This document shows positions 1-12,200 of a DNA stretch of 37,113 nucleotides, piece by piece. The number at the start of each line of letters is the position of its first letter. Position 1 is the stretch's first letter. The stretch is from contig CAXNAD020000042.1 in assembly GCA_964200185.2 (NCBI GenBank), positions 1 to 37,113 on the forward strand, in the 5' to 3' direction. The translations under genes and the position numbers were made by a program. Source of the stretch: Choristocarpus tenellus KU-1152 (lineage: Eukaryota > Phaeophyceae). The notes beneath the pieces were generated by a model. It did not search any database. It saw nothing but the letters and a program-made list of their open reading frames with translations, and was not told the DNA's origin.

Positions 1-3000
1 AGGCACAGGGGAGAGGTGTGCCTGAGTAGCAGAGATGAATTGTTCTTGTGTAAAAAGGGTGGGGTGGGCCTGCCTACCTGTGCAACATTTGATGATTGGG
101 CTAAGGGTACGTGTGTAGCCGTGGGGTCTGGGCCTAAAGTTTGACCTTCAAAGTGGCCAACAGGGAATGATTAAAATATGATGAAGGCATCACAAGCCTG
201 GGCCTTGCTGGACAGGACAAATGCAAACCGCCTTTTCAACCAACCATCCCCTCAATAAGGTTTGAAGAATACATTGTTAGACTACAGGTAGAAGGGAAGG
301 AAGGGTCAGTCTGATCATAGCTACAAGTATGAACCACTTTACATCTAGCAATGTCTATAGTAATGTCTCTGTTATCTTTGTCTCACAGTAGTCTGAGGCT
401 AGAAAAAACTGCTTTGACTCTGCATAGAATCAATCCGTGGTCAGAGGCACTACACAATACATCAGCACTCATTTTAGCTGCAAACGTTTCCACTGCTACT
501 ATTTGAACTGTCCTGAAAGTGTGTTGGCTTTCTCACATACTGGGTTCAGCTTTGCCTTCATCATCCCTCTGCCTCCTCCCTGGAATCTTGTCCAGCACTT
601 GCCTTACCATAGTGAATGAAGCCTTACCAACACAATTAAGGTTTTCCTAGCCCTTTCTTGTGGTTTAAGCACTGACAGGAGGTTAGAGGTGTGCCACATG
701 ATATGGCTAACCCTAACCCTTTCATTGAAAATGATATCTGACCTTGATGAGGTTAGATTCTGCATATTCCTATGACAGAGAAGCTGATAGATAGGCTTTC
801 ACTAAGCTATGTATGAGGATGCTCTAGCTGATATGTTAACTTGCTCACCACTAGGAACTCATTCTTAGGGGCAAAGGAGGTGGGTGGCTCAGAACCAGTG
901 TTGGAGGACATGGAGAAGGCCATCTGTGTGAGTGATATAATGTTTGTGTGAAAGCTGAAAAGGAAAACATCTAAGAAATCACCATGTTGATTTTTTTTTT
1001 AAATCCAAATAGAGATAAAGTACTGGTGGACAGTACTGGAGTATCGTAAGAAATATAGCATCACCATCGGGTAGTGGCATGGAAGGAACTGAACGGATTC
1101 TTCCTCATCCACTTGCATGGGGAGGTCACTCGACTGCAGTAGAGGTTCTTGATGTCAAGATGCTGCAGGGGACGGACCCCTAGGTAACTTTCATGGCCAT
1201 GGTTGACTGAGTTGGTCACATCACAATGATCAGGTACAAGATCCCAGTAACCTGCAAATTGCAATGCTGAGTCACTCGAGTGAAGAATATATTATTGAGA
1301 GAAGGACAACCTACAACGGTATTGGAAGAAAGGGAGAACAACAGCAACTATTGCAGAGGCTGCTCTAGCTGGACACAGGGTCACCAACATCAACCTTGAC
1401 AGTATCAAAATAGCAGGGACCAATCCTGAACAGCGTTTGAATAATGCTGTAGGTGTGACTCAAACAATCACAACAATAAAAGTTGCCCTTACAAAGAGAA
1501 GTTATCACAAATGTGTTGAGAAGGGCCACCTTGATGAGGACTGGAACAGTCAATGGATAGCAGCATTAGTCCACAACAAAGATTCAAGTTTTCCTTAGGC
1601 AAGGTGGCTGTGACAAAAAAGTTGAGAATGAGAGGATACGAGAAATTGTGTTGTGATATAGGTGCATCAAAGAATATGACAAGTGATGCAACCTATATAC
1701 ACAATTGCACCTTACCGCAACTACCATTTGCTTGATGATCAGGGCGTATGGGGAGGGGATACTTGAGCTAATATATTTGTAGGTCCTGAGAAGGATATTG
1801 AAGTAGCAGTGATGTGAGTTAGTTACATGCATGCTCAATGCTACCGTTAACCTCTTGTCCTCTCATTCCACCTGTTTGTTCGAAGGAGCATTTTTATCAA
1901 CATCCTGAATATCATCTCTGATTAGGAGTGTGCATCCCTCAACTTTTTGTGGGATGAACCCATGTACATACATCTGTTACTTACCATGTGTATCAGTTAA
2001 GCTGCATTGCTCACTCAAGCTAACGTAAATTCACCTTCAGGAACATTGATATCTTCCATTACATTTCTCAATATGATGGTGAGACTGCACATTAATATGG
2101 CAGGAGTGAGAATGACTCTATCTTCCAACACCACAGAAGGACTGCAATCTCCCTTCACCCCACGTGCAGTGTACTGCTGACACGATCCTAACAGTGGAGA
2201 AGCTTGGGGATGATGGGCACGATAGCTCCTTGATATGAGAGGACACAGGTGCTGGAGGTTAAAGAAGTAAAAATGATGGGCAGATGGCTGGACAACCATT
2301 CAAAAGCAGGAAAATATTCTGGAGTTGCGCTGGTGAGACGGCAATGACTGTATGGGATCCATGTTGTGAATCGTTTTGAAGTCGCTCTGTGTTTTACTGC
2401 TGATTTGAATCTACCGTTGTGTCCCTACCTACCCTACCTAGGCCTAGTTCAATATATTTGCATGTTCTGATGGTCCTTCAAGGTCATGAGTGTATCATGG
2501 CTTCTGGGCATATATAATTATTCCCTATGTGTAACATGTAAGAAGTCCCTTCATGTTTGGACCCCACTGTCCAGTCCACTGTCCAATCAGTACACTGTAC
2601 TGGTCTTTCAGGACATATTCTTGGCACAAGTGGACATGCCTGCACTTGATTGCCCTGATGGTTGCCATCTGGTATGCCATAAGCAAACCTATAGGTCGGA
2701 CATGGGCAATGTGGGAGAATTCTGGTCACACAGATTACAAGTCATTGTCATAAAAACAAAATTGGGAACATAAGGTTTATTTGCCCGGTGGAAGGCAAAT
2801 GATAGGTCATCTTTGATGGAGCTGCGGTTGTGTGTGAGAGGTGGGACACACTTTTGCCAATGATACGCATCATTGTTGGCAACTTCTCCACCGCCTACTT
2901 CAAGTGGTATTGGATAAGGTTTTTACCTGCTCTACACATGTCTAAAGTAGAAGAGGGACAAGAACCTAGTTTTGGTGATATTCCAACAGGCTTTCAATTA

Positions 3001-3102
3001 CGTAAGGTTGGAGGCTATGGCCTCAAAGTGCTATGCCTCATGGAAGCTTTGCAGATGCATCATGTAGCAAGTTCACACTGGAGGCCCTCACTATCTCCTT
3101 AG
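1..3102. other. 5' flanking DNA, no gene recognised
   Basis: No reading frame here has a recognisable domain or a chain of phase-compatible splice sites. Open frames are short and occur at random on both strands. A two-copy telomere-like motif lies at 707-720. From about 2830 to 3099 the + strand has an open frame of about 90 codons, adjacent to the decayed coding stretch that follows. It may belong to the same remnant, but I recognise nothing in it. Confidence 0.5.
707..720. repeat. Interstitial telomere-like motif (CCCTAA)2
   Basis: The motif ctaaccctaaccct is two copies of the TTAGGG-class telomere repeat on the minus strand. Similar two-copy runs occur at 13538-13550 and 29413-29428. Confidence 0.6.
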
Positions 3103-4262
3103 GATATGGGAGAGCTGAAACTCTTGAGAAAACTATACGGACCAAGGGATGTTGTAACAAGGGAGGGCAAGCAAAGGGAGGAGAGTACCTTGAGAGAAAA
3201 AATGGAACCCCTGAGGAATGGCGGTGTACTGCAAAATCAATAGAATGCTCAGGATGAACTGGAAACCAGAAATGGTGCCATGATGCAAGAGCAGGATCAA
3301 GGGCTGGACGGGGACCCAGTGACGATGGGGGAGAAAAAAATACCACCCAAATCATTCTCCAAGTCACACACCTCTCTGGTATCCCTCTTGTATGCTCTGC
3401 TAAATGCAGGATACGGGGACATCAATTTAGAGGATATCTTTCCTTTCCAGGAGGCCATCAACCTAGATGAGATAGGACACAATCCAAGGCAAGTGTGTGG
3501 TTAGGTTCTGTTCAGTATTTCAAACCATTTTCTTTGTGATGCGGATGCATACAATTGGGATTTGTTCTACAGGAGTAGTACGTAGTGTTGGGTGATGTTT
3601 TGCATCGAGAAGTATTTGGTACTATTAGGGTGTTCAAGGCACACACAGGAACACACACAGACACACAGACACAGACACACACAGAGAGACACACAAACAC
3701 ACACAGACACACAGGCACACAGGCACACGCACACACACTTCCCACAATGTAGGACTGGAGATACTTATAAGGTGTATTTGTAATGAAGATGGGTTCTTCA
3801 TAAGTTGTTTTGCCAAAGACACTCAAATGGATGGAATGCCACCTCAGGCTGCCATACGTAATGGCAATGTTAGGTTCCTCCTTTTCCATGAGTACGTGGT
3901 AAGGGAATCCTGTTTGGGGGAGACTGGTTTGGGCAAAGTGGGCATTCCCCATACAGGCAATGATCACTGTGATAGTGGAGCTGAGGGATGATACTGGGAA
4001 TGGAGGGTTGGTGGAAGGGTTCCAAACCTGCATGACGCAGTGTTTGTGTCATATTCGCTATGGTTTGAGGAGCTTCCATCAAAAGTGAACAACCATCTGA
4101 GTGTGGAGTTCTATGGCAAACTGGTGACTATGACTTGGATGAGCTAAGACTTGAGATACCATGCTTTATTGGGGATGTTGCATATGCCAGAAAGATCATT
4201 ATTTCAAGTCATTTGTGCTTCACAAATCAGGAGACAAAGAATGTGTACAGATATTTTTGTGT
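3103..4262 (+). pseudogene. Decayed coding-like region, family unknown
   Basis: A pyrimidine-rich acceptor-like site (ctatctccttag) precedes a frame that stays open from 3103 to 3493 except for one TAG at 3241-3243. The first part encodes charged helical sequence (ELKLLRKLYGPRDVV). The second part encodes SLLYALLNAGYGDINLED and ends at a GTGTGT donor-like site. After a CA microsatellite, another frame runs from 3755 to about 4262 with a TGA at 3989-3991 and a TAA at 4145-4147. That frame includes VRFLLFHEYVV and WRVGGRVPNLHDAVF. The frame persists on both sides of isolated stops, which suggests old coding DNA: a dead gene, a dead transposon, or exons I cannot join. I do not recognise the family. 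Confidence 0.3.
3640..3738. repeat. CA-rich microsatellite
   Basis: About 100 bases of imperfect (CA)n interrupted by CAGA and GGCA units. On the minus strand it reads as Val/Cys-rich and on the + strand as His/Thr-rich low-complexity frames, neither of which is a real protein. Confidence 0.9.
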
Positions 4263-5140
4263 GAAGGTCAAGAGAATCGTGACTATGTACAAATAATTTC
4301 TACTCAGGAATATTGTACCACAAACCATGTGCTGAGTACAATTCAAGCTGAGAAATCATGTAAAAAATCCTGGTATGTTGATGCAACTATGTGACATGAT
4401 TTGTAGGTATCTATCATCAGTTCAACATGTATAAACGATTTGTCCCTATACCTGGAGAAAAGGTTAGTGTATATTGTTCATCTGTCCCTAGCTCATCTTC
4501 ACATACAGATCATATGTTATGACTTCAAATAAAAGAACAATCGTGTACAAAACTTACCTTGTTATTTAACAGAAAAGAACTATTGAGTACATGCTTAATA
4601 CTCATAAAATATTTGTGTATGAAGAATGTACAAATATTTGTCGAAACCACCCATCCTTCGCAGTATAAATAGGTTGAGTTAAATGCTCCCCTAATGATTT
4701 CTGGCTGTGAGTACAAATTGTACTCATCACAGTATCTGATTTGTCAACATCTCATGAGGTTGTTGGAGGATTTGTCAATCCCCTCTGTCAGAAACAAAAA
4801 TGGACACAAATGATTTGGGATATATTAATTGAAAGAGTTAGCTAAACCTTTGATTTTTGGGGACGTGCCACCAACGTGGACAACTCAGATGTATGTTAAG
4901 ATCAACCATTACATTGATTTGTGGAAATTGACTTGTATGCAATAAATCGGATTTGATTGTCCGACATGCGGGAATTTGTGACAAGGTCTCGTCCTCTACT
5001 TCCCATTATTGTTCAATCCTCCAGTAATGTGTTTGTGTGTGTGTTTTTTGTTGGAAAAACCCCTGTAAATATGTGTCTTTTTGTCCTCCTCATAACAAGC
5101 AAGAAAAAAACAAATCCCAAATCCCAAATCTAAATCTTAT
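4263..5140. other. AT-rich intergenic stretch
   Basis: No supported gene. The sequence is AT-rich with short open frames only. A TATA-like run (agtataaatagg) occurs near 4663-4674, but nothing downstream links it to a transcript. Confidence 0.5.
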
Positions 5141-5149
5141 TTGAAACGG

Positions 5150-5830
5150 TATATAATATTCAGTCCTATTCACGTACATAAGGAGTCGCTCGCTCGCTCC
5201 CTTAACCGATCTCATCTTCCAGGTGACCCACAATTCATGGGTGGACTAGTTTCCACTGTGACCCGTGGTCGGGGTGATGGTTATGAAGATGAATTGCTGT
5301 GGGAAGAAGATAATAAGGTCCTCGCGAACAAGCTACACTTTTTCAGGCGAGGTTGATGAGAGAACTTGGGCATGGCAAGTCTTGAATAGTAGACTTCTTG
5401 TCAACTTTCATAACTTCACTATCCATGTCCCTGCAGACGTTGGCGGATAGAAGATACCGAGTACGTGGTGCAAAAGTTCCGCTCAATGGGCCATTTTCAA
5501 TCCAGTCTGTCGGCTAGACCCCACCCACTCACCGGTTCTTCTGGGTCGGTGGCGTCATTCTCCACGAAGGTTGGTGACCCATTGTCATACGCGCAATAAT
5601 TCACAGGACTGAAGGGCGTTGCCCCGTTGCTGTGTGGGGTTCCAGAAGGTGAAGCAATATAATGATAGAACTACCTATACGTTTCTCCTGAGAATGATAT
5701 TACACAATGCATGAGACCACCTTCATAGTACTCCGAAAAATTTGCAGGCACATGAGTTTCAACGCGTTCGTACAACCTGGGTGGAACTGATGCATGTGAT
5801 ACTTGATACTGAGGAGAAGAGAATACAATC
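5150..5830 (+). promoter_or_regulatory. CpG-rich block, probable promoter / 5' leader
   Basis: This stretch is clearly richer in G+C and CpG than its flanks, with clusters such as gtcgctcgctcgctccc, cctcgcgaac and tacgcgcaataa. It lies just before the first exon I can assign. CpG-rich tracts often mark the 5' ends of housekeeping genes, so I infer a promoter or transcribed leader. No TATA box, initiator or transcript start can be proven from sequence. Confidence 0.4.
5237..5356 (+). CDS. Coding-like ORF in the CpG-rich block (possible alternative first exon)
   Basis: An ATG-started frame of about 39 codons begins MGGLVSTVTRGRGDGYEDE and ends HFFRRG before TGA. A splice-acceptor-like site (catcttccag) precedes the frame. 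The start MGGLVS fits the N-myristoylation pattern (Gly2, Ser6). An overlapping frame continues after 5347 as VDERTWAWQVLNSRLLVNF. It could be an alternative 5' exon, an upstream ORF or chance. I found no phase-proven join to the main gene. Confidence 0.2.
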   Translation: MGGLVSTVTRGRGDGYEDELLWEEDNKVLANKLHFFRRG

Positions 5831-5987
5831 TACAACGTGAGTCGAGTGTTACCCGCAATTCCAGCTATTCCAGGAAGGGGAGGCAAAGCATGTCCCCTAC
5901 TCCAGGAAATAGGAGACCCATATCATTATTCCTGTTAACAGATGTACTCTGAGTATAGTTGTAATTTTTTGACCAATCCTTGAGGAG

Positions 5988-6026
5988 ATGTTTACCAGGG
6001 TTACCTACCATGCCTCGCAGGAATAA
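5988..6026 (+). CDS. Short upstream ORF overlapping the proposed start codon
   Basis: ATG at 5988 opens a 12-codon frame (MFTRVTYHASQE) ending TAA at 6024-6026. It overlaps the proposed start ATG at 6010 in another frame. If both lie in one transcript, it would act as an overlapping uORF that lowers initiation at 6010, or it would mean that the true start lies elsewhere. Confidence 0.25.
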   Translation: MFTRVTYHASQE

Positions 6027-6242
6027 AAGGCAATGGCATGTGGCGACGCAAGGGTATGCCATGATCAAGGACTGTGATTCAACCCCAGGATACTCTAGAC
6101 CGGTATCCTCAAAACCTGAGGACCAACAGTTTGATGGACACACTGATGATGATGAAAGTGATGAAGGCAAAGAAACATCAAATGCAGACTTAGGAAGAGA
6201 AGGCTATGCCAACAGAGGCACAACGAACCACAGCACGATAGG
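6010..6242 (+). CDS. Exon 1: acidic, disordered N-terminus
   Basis: The ATG at 6010 lies in cctaccATGc and opens MPRRNKRQWHVATQGYAM. A Ser/Asp/Glu-rich low-complexity run follows, including GHTDDDESDEGKE. The exon ends at gg|gtatgt in phase 2. No in-frame ATG closer to the conserved part was preferred, because this frame is open and joins exon 2 in phase. Upstream exons cannot be excluded. Confidence 0.55.
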
Positions 6243-9200
6243 GTATGTTGGTGCTCCTTATGCACTTGTGTAGAGTCAAATAGGAATGATAAGTCGGCAA
6301 GGCCCTACCAATTTACTTCACTAGAAAGTGAACGTGCTGCAGTACGTTTTGTATCCTACTACAATGCCCAGATTTTTGTGACATCTCAAAACCAACCTGT
6401 GGGCAGGAAACACGTTGATGTCACAGGCAGACTAAGCTATGGTCACAGCAACATGGCAGATGCTTTCAATCCAGAATTCTTCAGTCCAGTTTTTTTTGGA
6501 TACTCAAGTGCTTTGGAGTTGGAGGCGGCAGAATCTGCAAAGAGGGTGAGAAATATAATACTTGTAACCTTTTTGACAAACCCCTTTCCACAACTGGTTT
6601 CAGAAATCTACCCCAAGTACATTTATCAATACGAGCGACAATCATTTCCATTGCACTTGACAATTGATAAGTACAACGTGTTTGAGTATGCAAGTAATTT
6701 GCTGATCTTGAGCTTGTTCATTCTTGCAATACTCCTGACATCTGGCTTAGAAGTGGAAGGATGATGTGTGTTATTGATGCCTACCATCAGCGTCGCTCTG
6801 AGTTGGAGCTTGAGGAGAATCGTATTTTGAAGAAGCAGAAGGACCATCGCAACAATATTCTCAACAAGATGAAAGAAGATGCCATGAAACGAAGGGAAGT
6901 CCGTGTTCAAAAGGTGGGAAGTTGCAAACAAAGGGTCATTTTGGAGTAGAATATTTACTGCCTGAATTGAACAAGGCACTCGTATATATATGCAGAGCAT
7001 ATAGTACAACCATGTATCCAAATGTAAAAAAAATAAGCTAACTCTGTGCATGTATCATGCATGATCTTCAACACCTTCATTTGTTGGTACCCAGGTGGAG
7101 CAGATGAAGGAAGATTTTGAAAAACTGAGCAAGCAACGCCGGTTGGAGATGGAAGCTGCAAGAAAGGCAAAGTGTATTCATGTACTGAGGATTGATGGGT
7201 TTAACTGCAAAATGATGTTAACTTGAGAGTTTACCAATAAATAGGGAATGCAAGTGCTACTCAGTTCTTGAGTGACTGACCCCTAATGTGATGCTTCTTG
7301 CACTTTTTCGCTAGATGCAGTTTTGTACGTAATAACTTGAACAATAAATTCAAGGTTCAATACCATAGTGAAAAGCAATCTGTTGAGCATGTTGTAAGTA
7401 CACTTCTTGCCTATAAATGCCAGAGAAGCAACTTTTCTTCATAGAATCGCTTTGTTGAGTTGTTCTCTAATAGCTCTTTGTGTTGATATTGATGTTGATT
7501 GCTCAACACACGCTTGGCACAGGTGTTGAGTGCAAACGATTTTCGTCTCATGGAGAATCAGTGGAACAAGGATGAAGCTGTAATAACACAGGCACAAGAA
7601 ACAGAGCTTACTGACAAGAAAACAAAGTAAGCTAAGGGATAATTATGGCTTAGAGTCAAGCTCTCTTCTTCATTTCCACAATTTGCTAGTGATGTTACCA
7701 ATCAGTGATTGTACAAGACACAATTCTTATCTTCATCACAAATTTGACATCAAATTGTCCAGATGCCATGAGGATCCCAAATTATAGCTCCTCAATGAGA
7801 CCTTACTCTTTGTACCTAGATCAAAAACTTCTGAGTTGTTGAACACAAAAATCTGTGTTATATCGGACACATATTTTTATTCATTGTGTTCTTGCTTTAA
7901 AGTGGATGGAAATGCTTTTTCAATGCCACACAAATGGAGAACAATTTTTATGACTAACCATCATCCACATCATTGTCAGTAGCACAGATAGAACCTGGTG
8001 TACTGATCCATGGAACACCTCCACATAACACATAACAATTGGTGCTGTGGTCATTGTCGTACTGTAAAGGAACTTGAGTGTGGACCAGCTCCTGCTCATA
8101 TAATCTGTGGTCATTTGCAGTACTGGCAAATTCGACTATAATAGTTCCACGCATGTTTGCACACGTTTGCAATACCTATGGTCCTTGGGGTTGAGTTCAC
8201 TTTTCCATTGAACAGAGTAAAGCAAAAGCAACAAGTAGACAATTTTGACAAAGTTCTGTCACTGTTGGTTGTGGACACTTGCAACAGCAAGGGTCAGAGA
8301 GGGCTTAGGACACTGCTAAACTTAGCCCATGGACCGTGACCCCACTGGTCTCTGCACATTCTCCAAGTGGCCATCTGAAACTTCATGTTTCCCATTCAAC
8401 TCCATATTGCAGATAGTTGTCACCCTTTTTGGTACTCATGATGTAGGGAGTTGAGAAAGTCATCAACTGGGGTTCAACATCTCAACACCTTATGTAGGTG
8501 ATACTTGGAGTTCTAGCACAATTTCATGATGACTACAATTTCTTGACAATAGTATATATTCTCTATACTTGTGAAGCAAGACAGCAGGCAGTTGATACTA
8601 TGTCCATCAATCAATACAAAAAATGACCAATCACTTCTGTCCTAGCATAGAAGTGCATGGAACATATGTGCGCAGTGCAGAACATTTTGAGGTACACCAC
8701 ATCAATATTAGATACAAGGTCAATGTGTATAGGAAACTATGTGAAGCCCTAGGGGATTTTTGCTACCCCCTTAATCTCGAAAAAGGGACCTAGTGAATGA
8801 AATTGGGTGATTTTGGATTTCCAGCAGGACTATATGCCAAGAAAAGGTGCTTAGGTACATGGATGGGCTGTGAGCATGCTTTCTTCTGTCCAAAGACATC
8901 AACCAGATAATGGAATCTTCATTGTTTTCAATTTATTCTTAATGATCATAACCAAATGCTCTTATGGCCACCAATTCGCAACTGTAACATTGCATAATAC
9001 ATCATGGTGGGAACTAGAATTATGAAGCACTGACCTTGAAATTGGTTATCACAAAGTTTTTAGCTTGTACAATCTAAACTTCTTATCCTTAAGTGCACAT
9101 GTTAGAATATTGATTGCAATAAGTAGTTGATGCTAATCTTGACCTACTGATCTTGTTTAGAAGACCATAGAAGGTATTCGATATAGTGTTGCGTTTTTTT

Positions 9201-12200
9201 TACTCTTTGGGGCCTTTGGTAAGGCCATCATCGCTTAGGATTAGGGTTAAAACATATAGCCATAACAGTAGAGGTGTACATAGTAGGTATGATAAACCTG
9301 GGTTGGCAAGTTGCTGTCCAACCTTTGGAGGGACTGAATGTGCTCTTGTCATGAAATAGCCTAAATGAAATAGGTGGTTGGTACCTAAGGAAAGGTGATA
9401 ATACCTCCTTACATGTCATGCATCCCCCAAAGCGCTATTTGACCAGTCCAGAGCAATGTTGAGCTTTCCATAGTTATCTAGGGTGAGTCCCAGGGCCAAC
9501 CATTGTTAAGGCCTTTATCTCAAAAAGGGGTCGCTTTCACTGAGATCAGAAAAAATTCCTTCATTGAAATTGTTCCTGTGAACTGAACCCTTCATCTAGT
9601 TTACCACATCTGCACAAACTACAACATTGCAACACTGCATGCCCAGTAGGTTGTGATTTAGCACCACTCACTGCTGACAATGATGTTCATTTTGTCAAAT
9701 TTCTCAGATTTGCTTTTTTAAATAGAGAGGATTTTTACTCTATACAGGAAATGGAGAACTTGATCAAGCATGTTGATATGGTAGAGGAATCAAGGGAACC
9801 AAAGGGTGAAGAGGTGAGGGTTTGGGGGTATAATATCAAAGCAGGTTTTTGGCGGGAGAGTTTGAGCAAATGCCAGGACATTACACACTGAGGATACGAC
9901 TCAACCCACCTTGATTAGGTTGTGAGGGTCAAGGCCGGGCAGGGTATTGGGTCACATCTTCTAATAGTTCATTTTAGCAGTTTTAGCACATGTCACTTGA
10001 TCTTGAGAAGAAAAGGTTAAGCACTCTTTCTGAAGGTTGACTGCTCACCCTAAAACATGCCCACTTGTTGTGATGGTATTGTGGAGACAGCTCCAAGTCC
10101 TGGCTCAGGAAGAGGTTGAGCGGGTAGCAAATAGCCTTAAAACTATCACCAGAGATATGGAGATGGCCCAGAAGGAGCTTCTTACTGGACAAACTGTGAG
10201 TAAATTAAATTGGGCTGTGAAATGATGAACTTTCAGTATGGAATTTGGTTGTTGCAAAGAGCCCATATCAACAAACCTTGAAGCTCTGTGGATTGGCCGA
10301 GTTTTGAGGGTCTGGAGCTTACCCTGAGATAGAAGTAAGTAGAGGCAATGTTTGTACTTGTTTGCGTTCTTTTTTAGCTGTGGGTTTTTCTCCTGAGTTG
10401 AAGAGCTGAATCAGTCCCAAAGGGTTGGTTTAAAAGTCTCTAGCATATCTGGAACCTGACCAAAAAATATTTTGTCTCTCAATTTTCAAAACTTGAATTT
10501 TATTGAGTTCATTGTTGCATGGTTAAATGGCTGTGGGAGGAGATCTCTAATCTGCCGACCCCACTTCATTCCCAAACATGCCCATTAAACTAATGAATCA
10601 TGAATCAGGCATCACTGTAGCAAAAACTATTTTACTACCGGTTCCCAATTTTGAACGAAAAGGAAAAGAAACCCATTAGCTACAAGTGGACTGACAAAAA
10701 AGTGAAATAATTGAGGATATGCTAGGTTTCATGGAGTATAAAGTTTTCATGAATTGATGAGTACATTCTGTATGATAACGACTAGAGTGCTCCAGATCAA
10801 CCCTACGGTGCTCCAGATCGCTGTGTATGACATTCATACTGCACAGGCCACTGCAGAGCCGAACTGCCTGATCTGTCCATATTGTTATTATTTTGGTTGT
10901 ATATATATATGTATGTATTTTTGATTTTGATGTCATGTATACTCACTTTTCAATGTTGAAATCGAGGATTTTGAAATCATTAACACTCTCTGCTCATGGC
11001 TATATATATTGAGGATTGTGGATATGCAGTCAGTGTGATATTTAGTGGTGTCTTTGTAGAGAAAAAGCAGGTTACATGTTATATGCGCCTCTGGGATGTG
11101 CTGTTGCCATCCAATAGATACCAGTATGATTAACCAACATTTTTTGTGTCCAAAGCCTTTTTCTGTTCACTCCCTTGTTGTATTATTTTATTTACTAGGA
11201 AATACGTGGAAAGATGAAATGGGCAGCTACAGAGGGTGCTATGGATGGTAGCCTCATCCTGCTGGAGGGAAGGGTCACCANNNNNNNNNNGGTCACCACC
11301 CTCCAAAGGGAGCTGAACTCTCTATTGAAGGAGCTAGAGGAGGTGCCTAGTAATTTATGCTTGCTTCTGTTGTTTACAGTTCCCTTTGACATCCTCTCAC
11401 TCAATGCAATAAAATAAAGCCAGTTGTGCTTACACTAGAGGGGCCTACCCTTCTGTTTCAAGTGCTCCAAGCTAGTTGAATCCGGGATGGAGAGCAACCC
11501 ATGACATGCGCCACCAATTTGAATTCACCAAGAAAGGTCTTATAGACCTGTGCGATTGATGGATTCTGTATCCAAACTTTGTCCTCATTTCTTCCACTTA
11601 TTTCCATCATCTATCACCTCTACATGCTTTATTCGATACTAATATGAGTATTAGAGCTTTGTGTGTGGCATAGACTGTCTACTCCAGTAGATTGTTGCTA
11701 TTTCAAGGGTGTGCGGGTATTGAAGTGTTGTTGTGTACAGACAGATATTGTATGTTTTGGACCTGGATTCAAATTTTTAGCAATTCTGCGCCCAGAATTT
11801 TTTTCATGGAAAAAAATGAACAAGCAATTCATGCAGGACAAAAACAATATACACTTGACTGCACACACACATAGTACCTTTGCTTTTTATCACCGGGATC
11901 CTAGCACTCAATACGCACTTGAGCATATCCATAATACATTATCAAAATGAAAGATATACTCAGAAATAGCTGAGCTATCTTCACATATCAACAAGAATTG
12001 ATCGCTCCTCAGGGCCAATTGGGGTGTGTATGTTTTGTTTTTAACTGATGTATGGGCTGAGTGTAATTAGAGTATATTTGATTGCTTGGGCAATTCTCTA
12101 TTGCTACAGTATTGACTTTGACCAAGGAATCACTGAATGAATATCTGAAAATGAATGGGTTGCATTCTTTCCAATGTGTGGTTCATTCTGAATTTTGAAC

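Noticed and set aside
3512-4033. 173-codon open frame on the minus strand
   Set aside because: Its centre is only Val/Cys-rich translation of the CA microsatellite, and it has no domain or splice support. It is opposite to a more protein-like + strand frame.
11663-11950. 95-codon + strand frame in an intron
   Set aside because: It has no acceptor/donor pair that fits the phases of exons 10 and 11 and no domain similarity.
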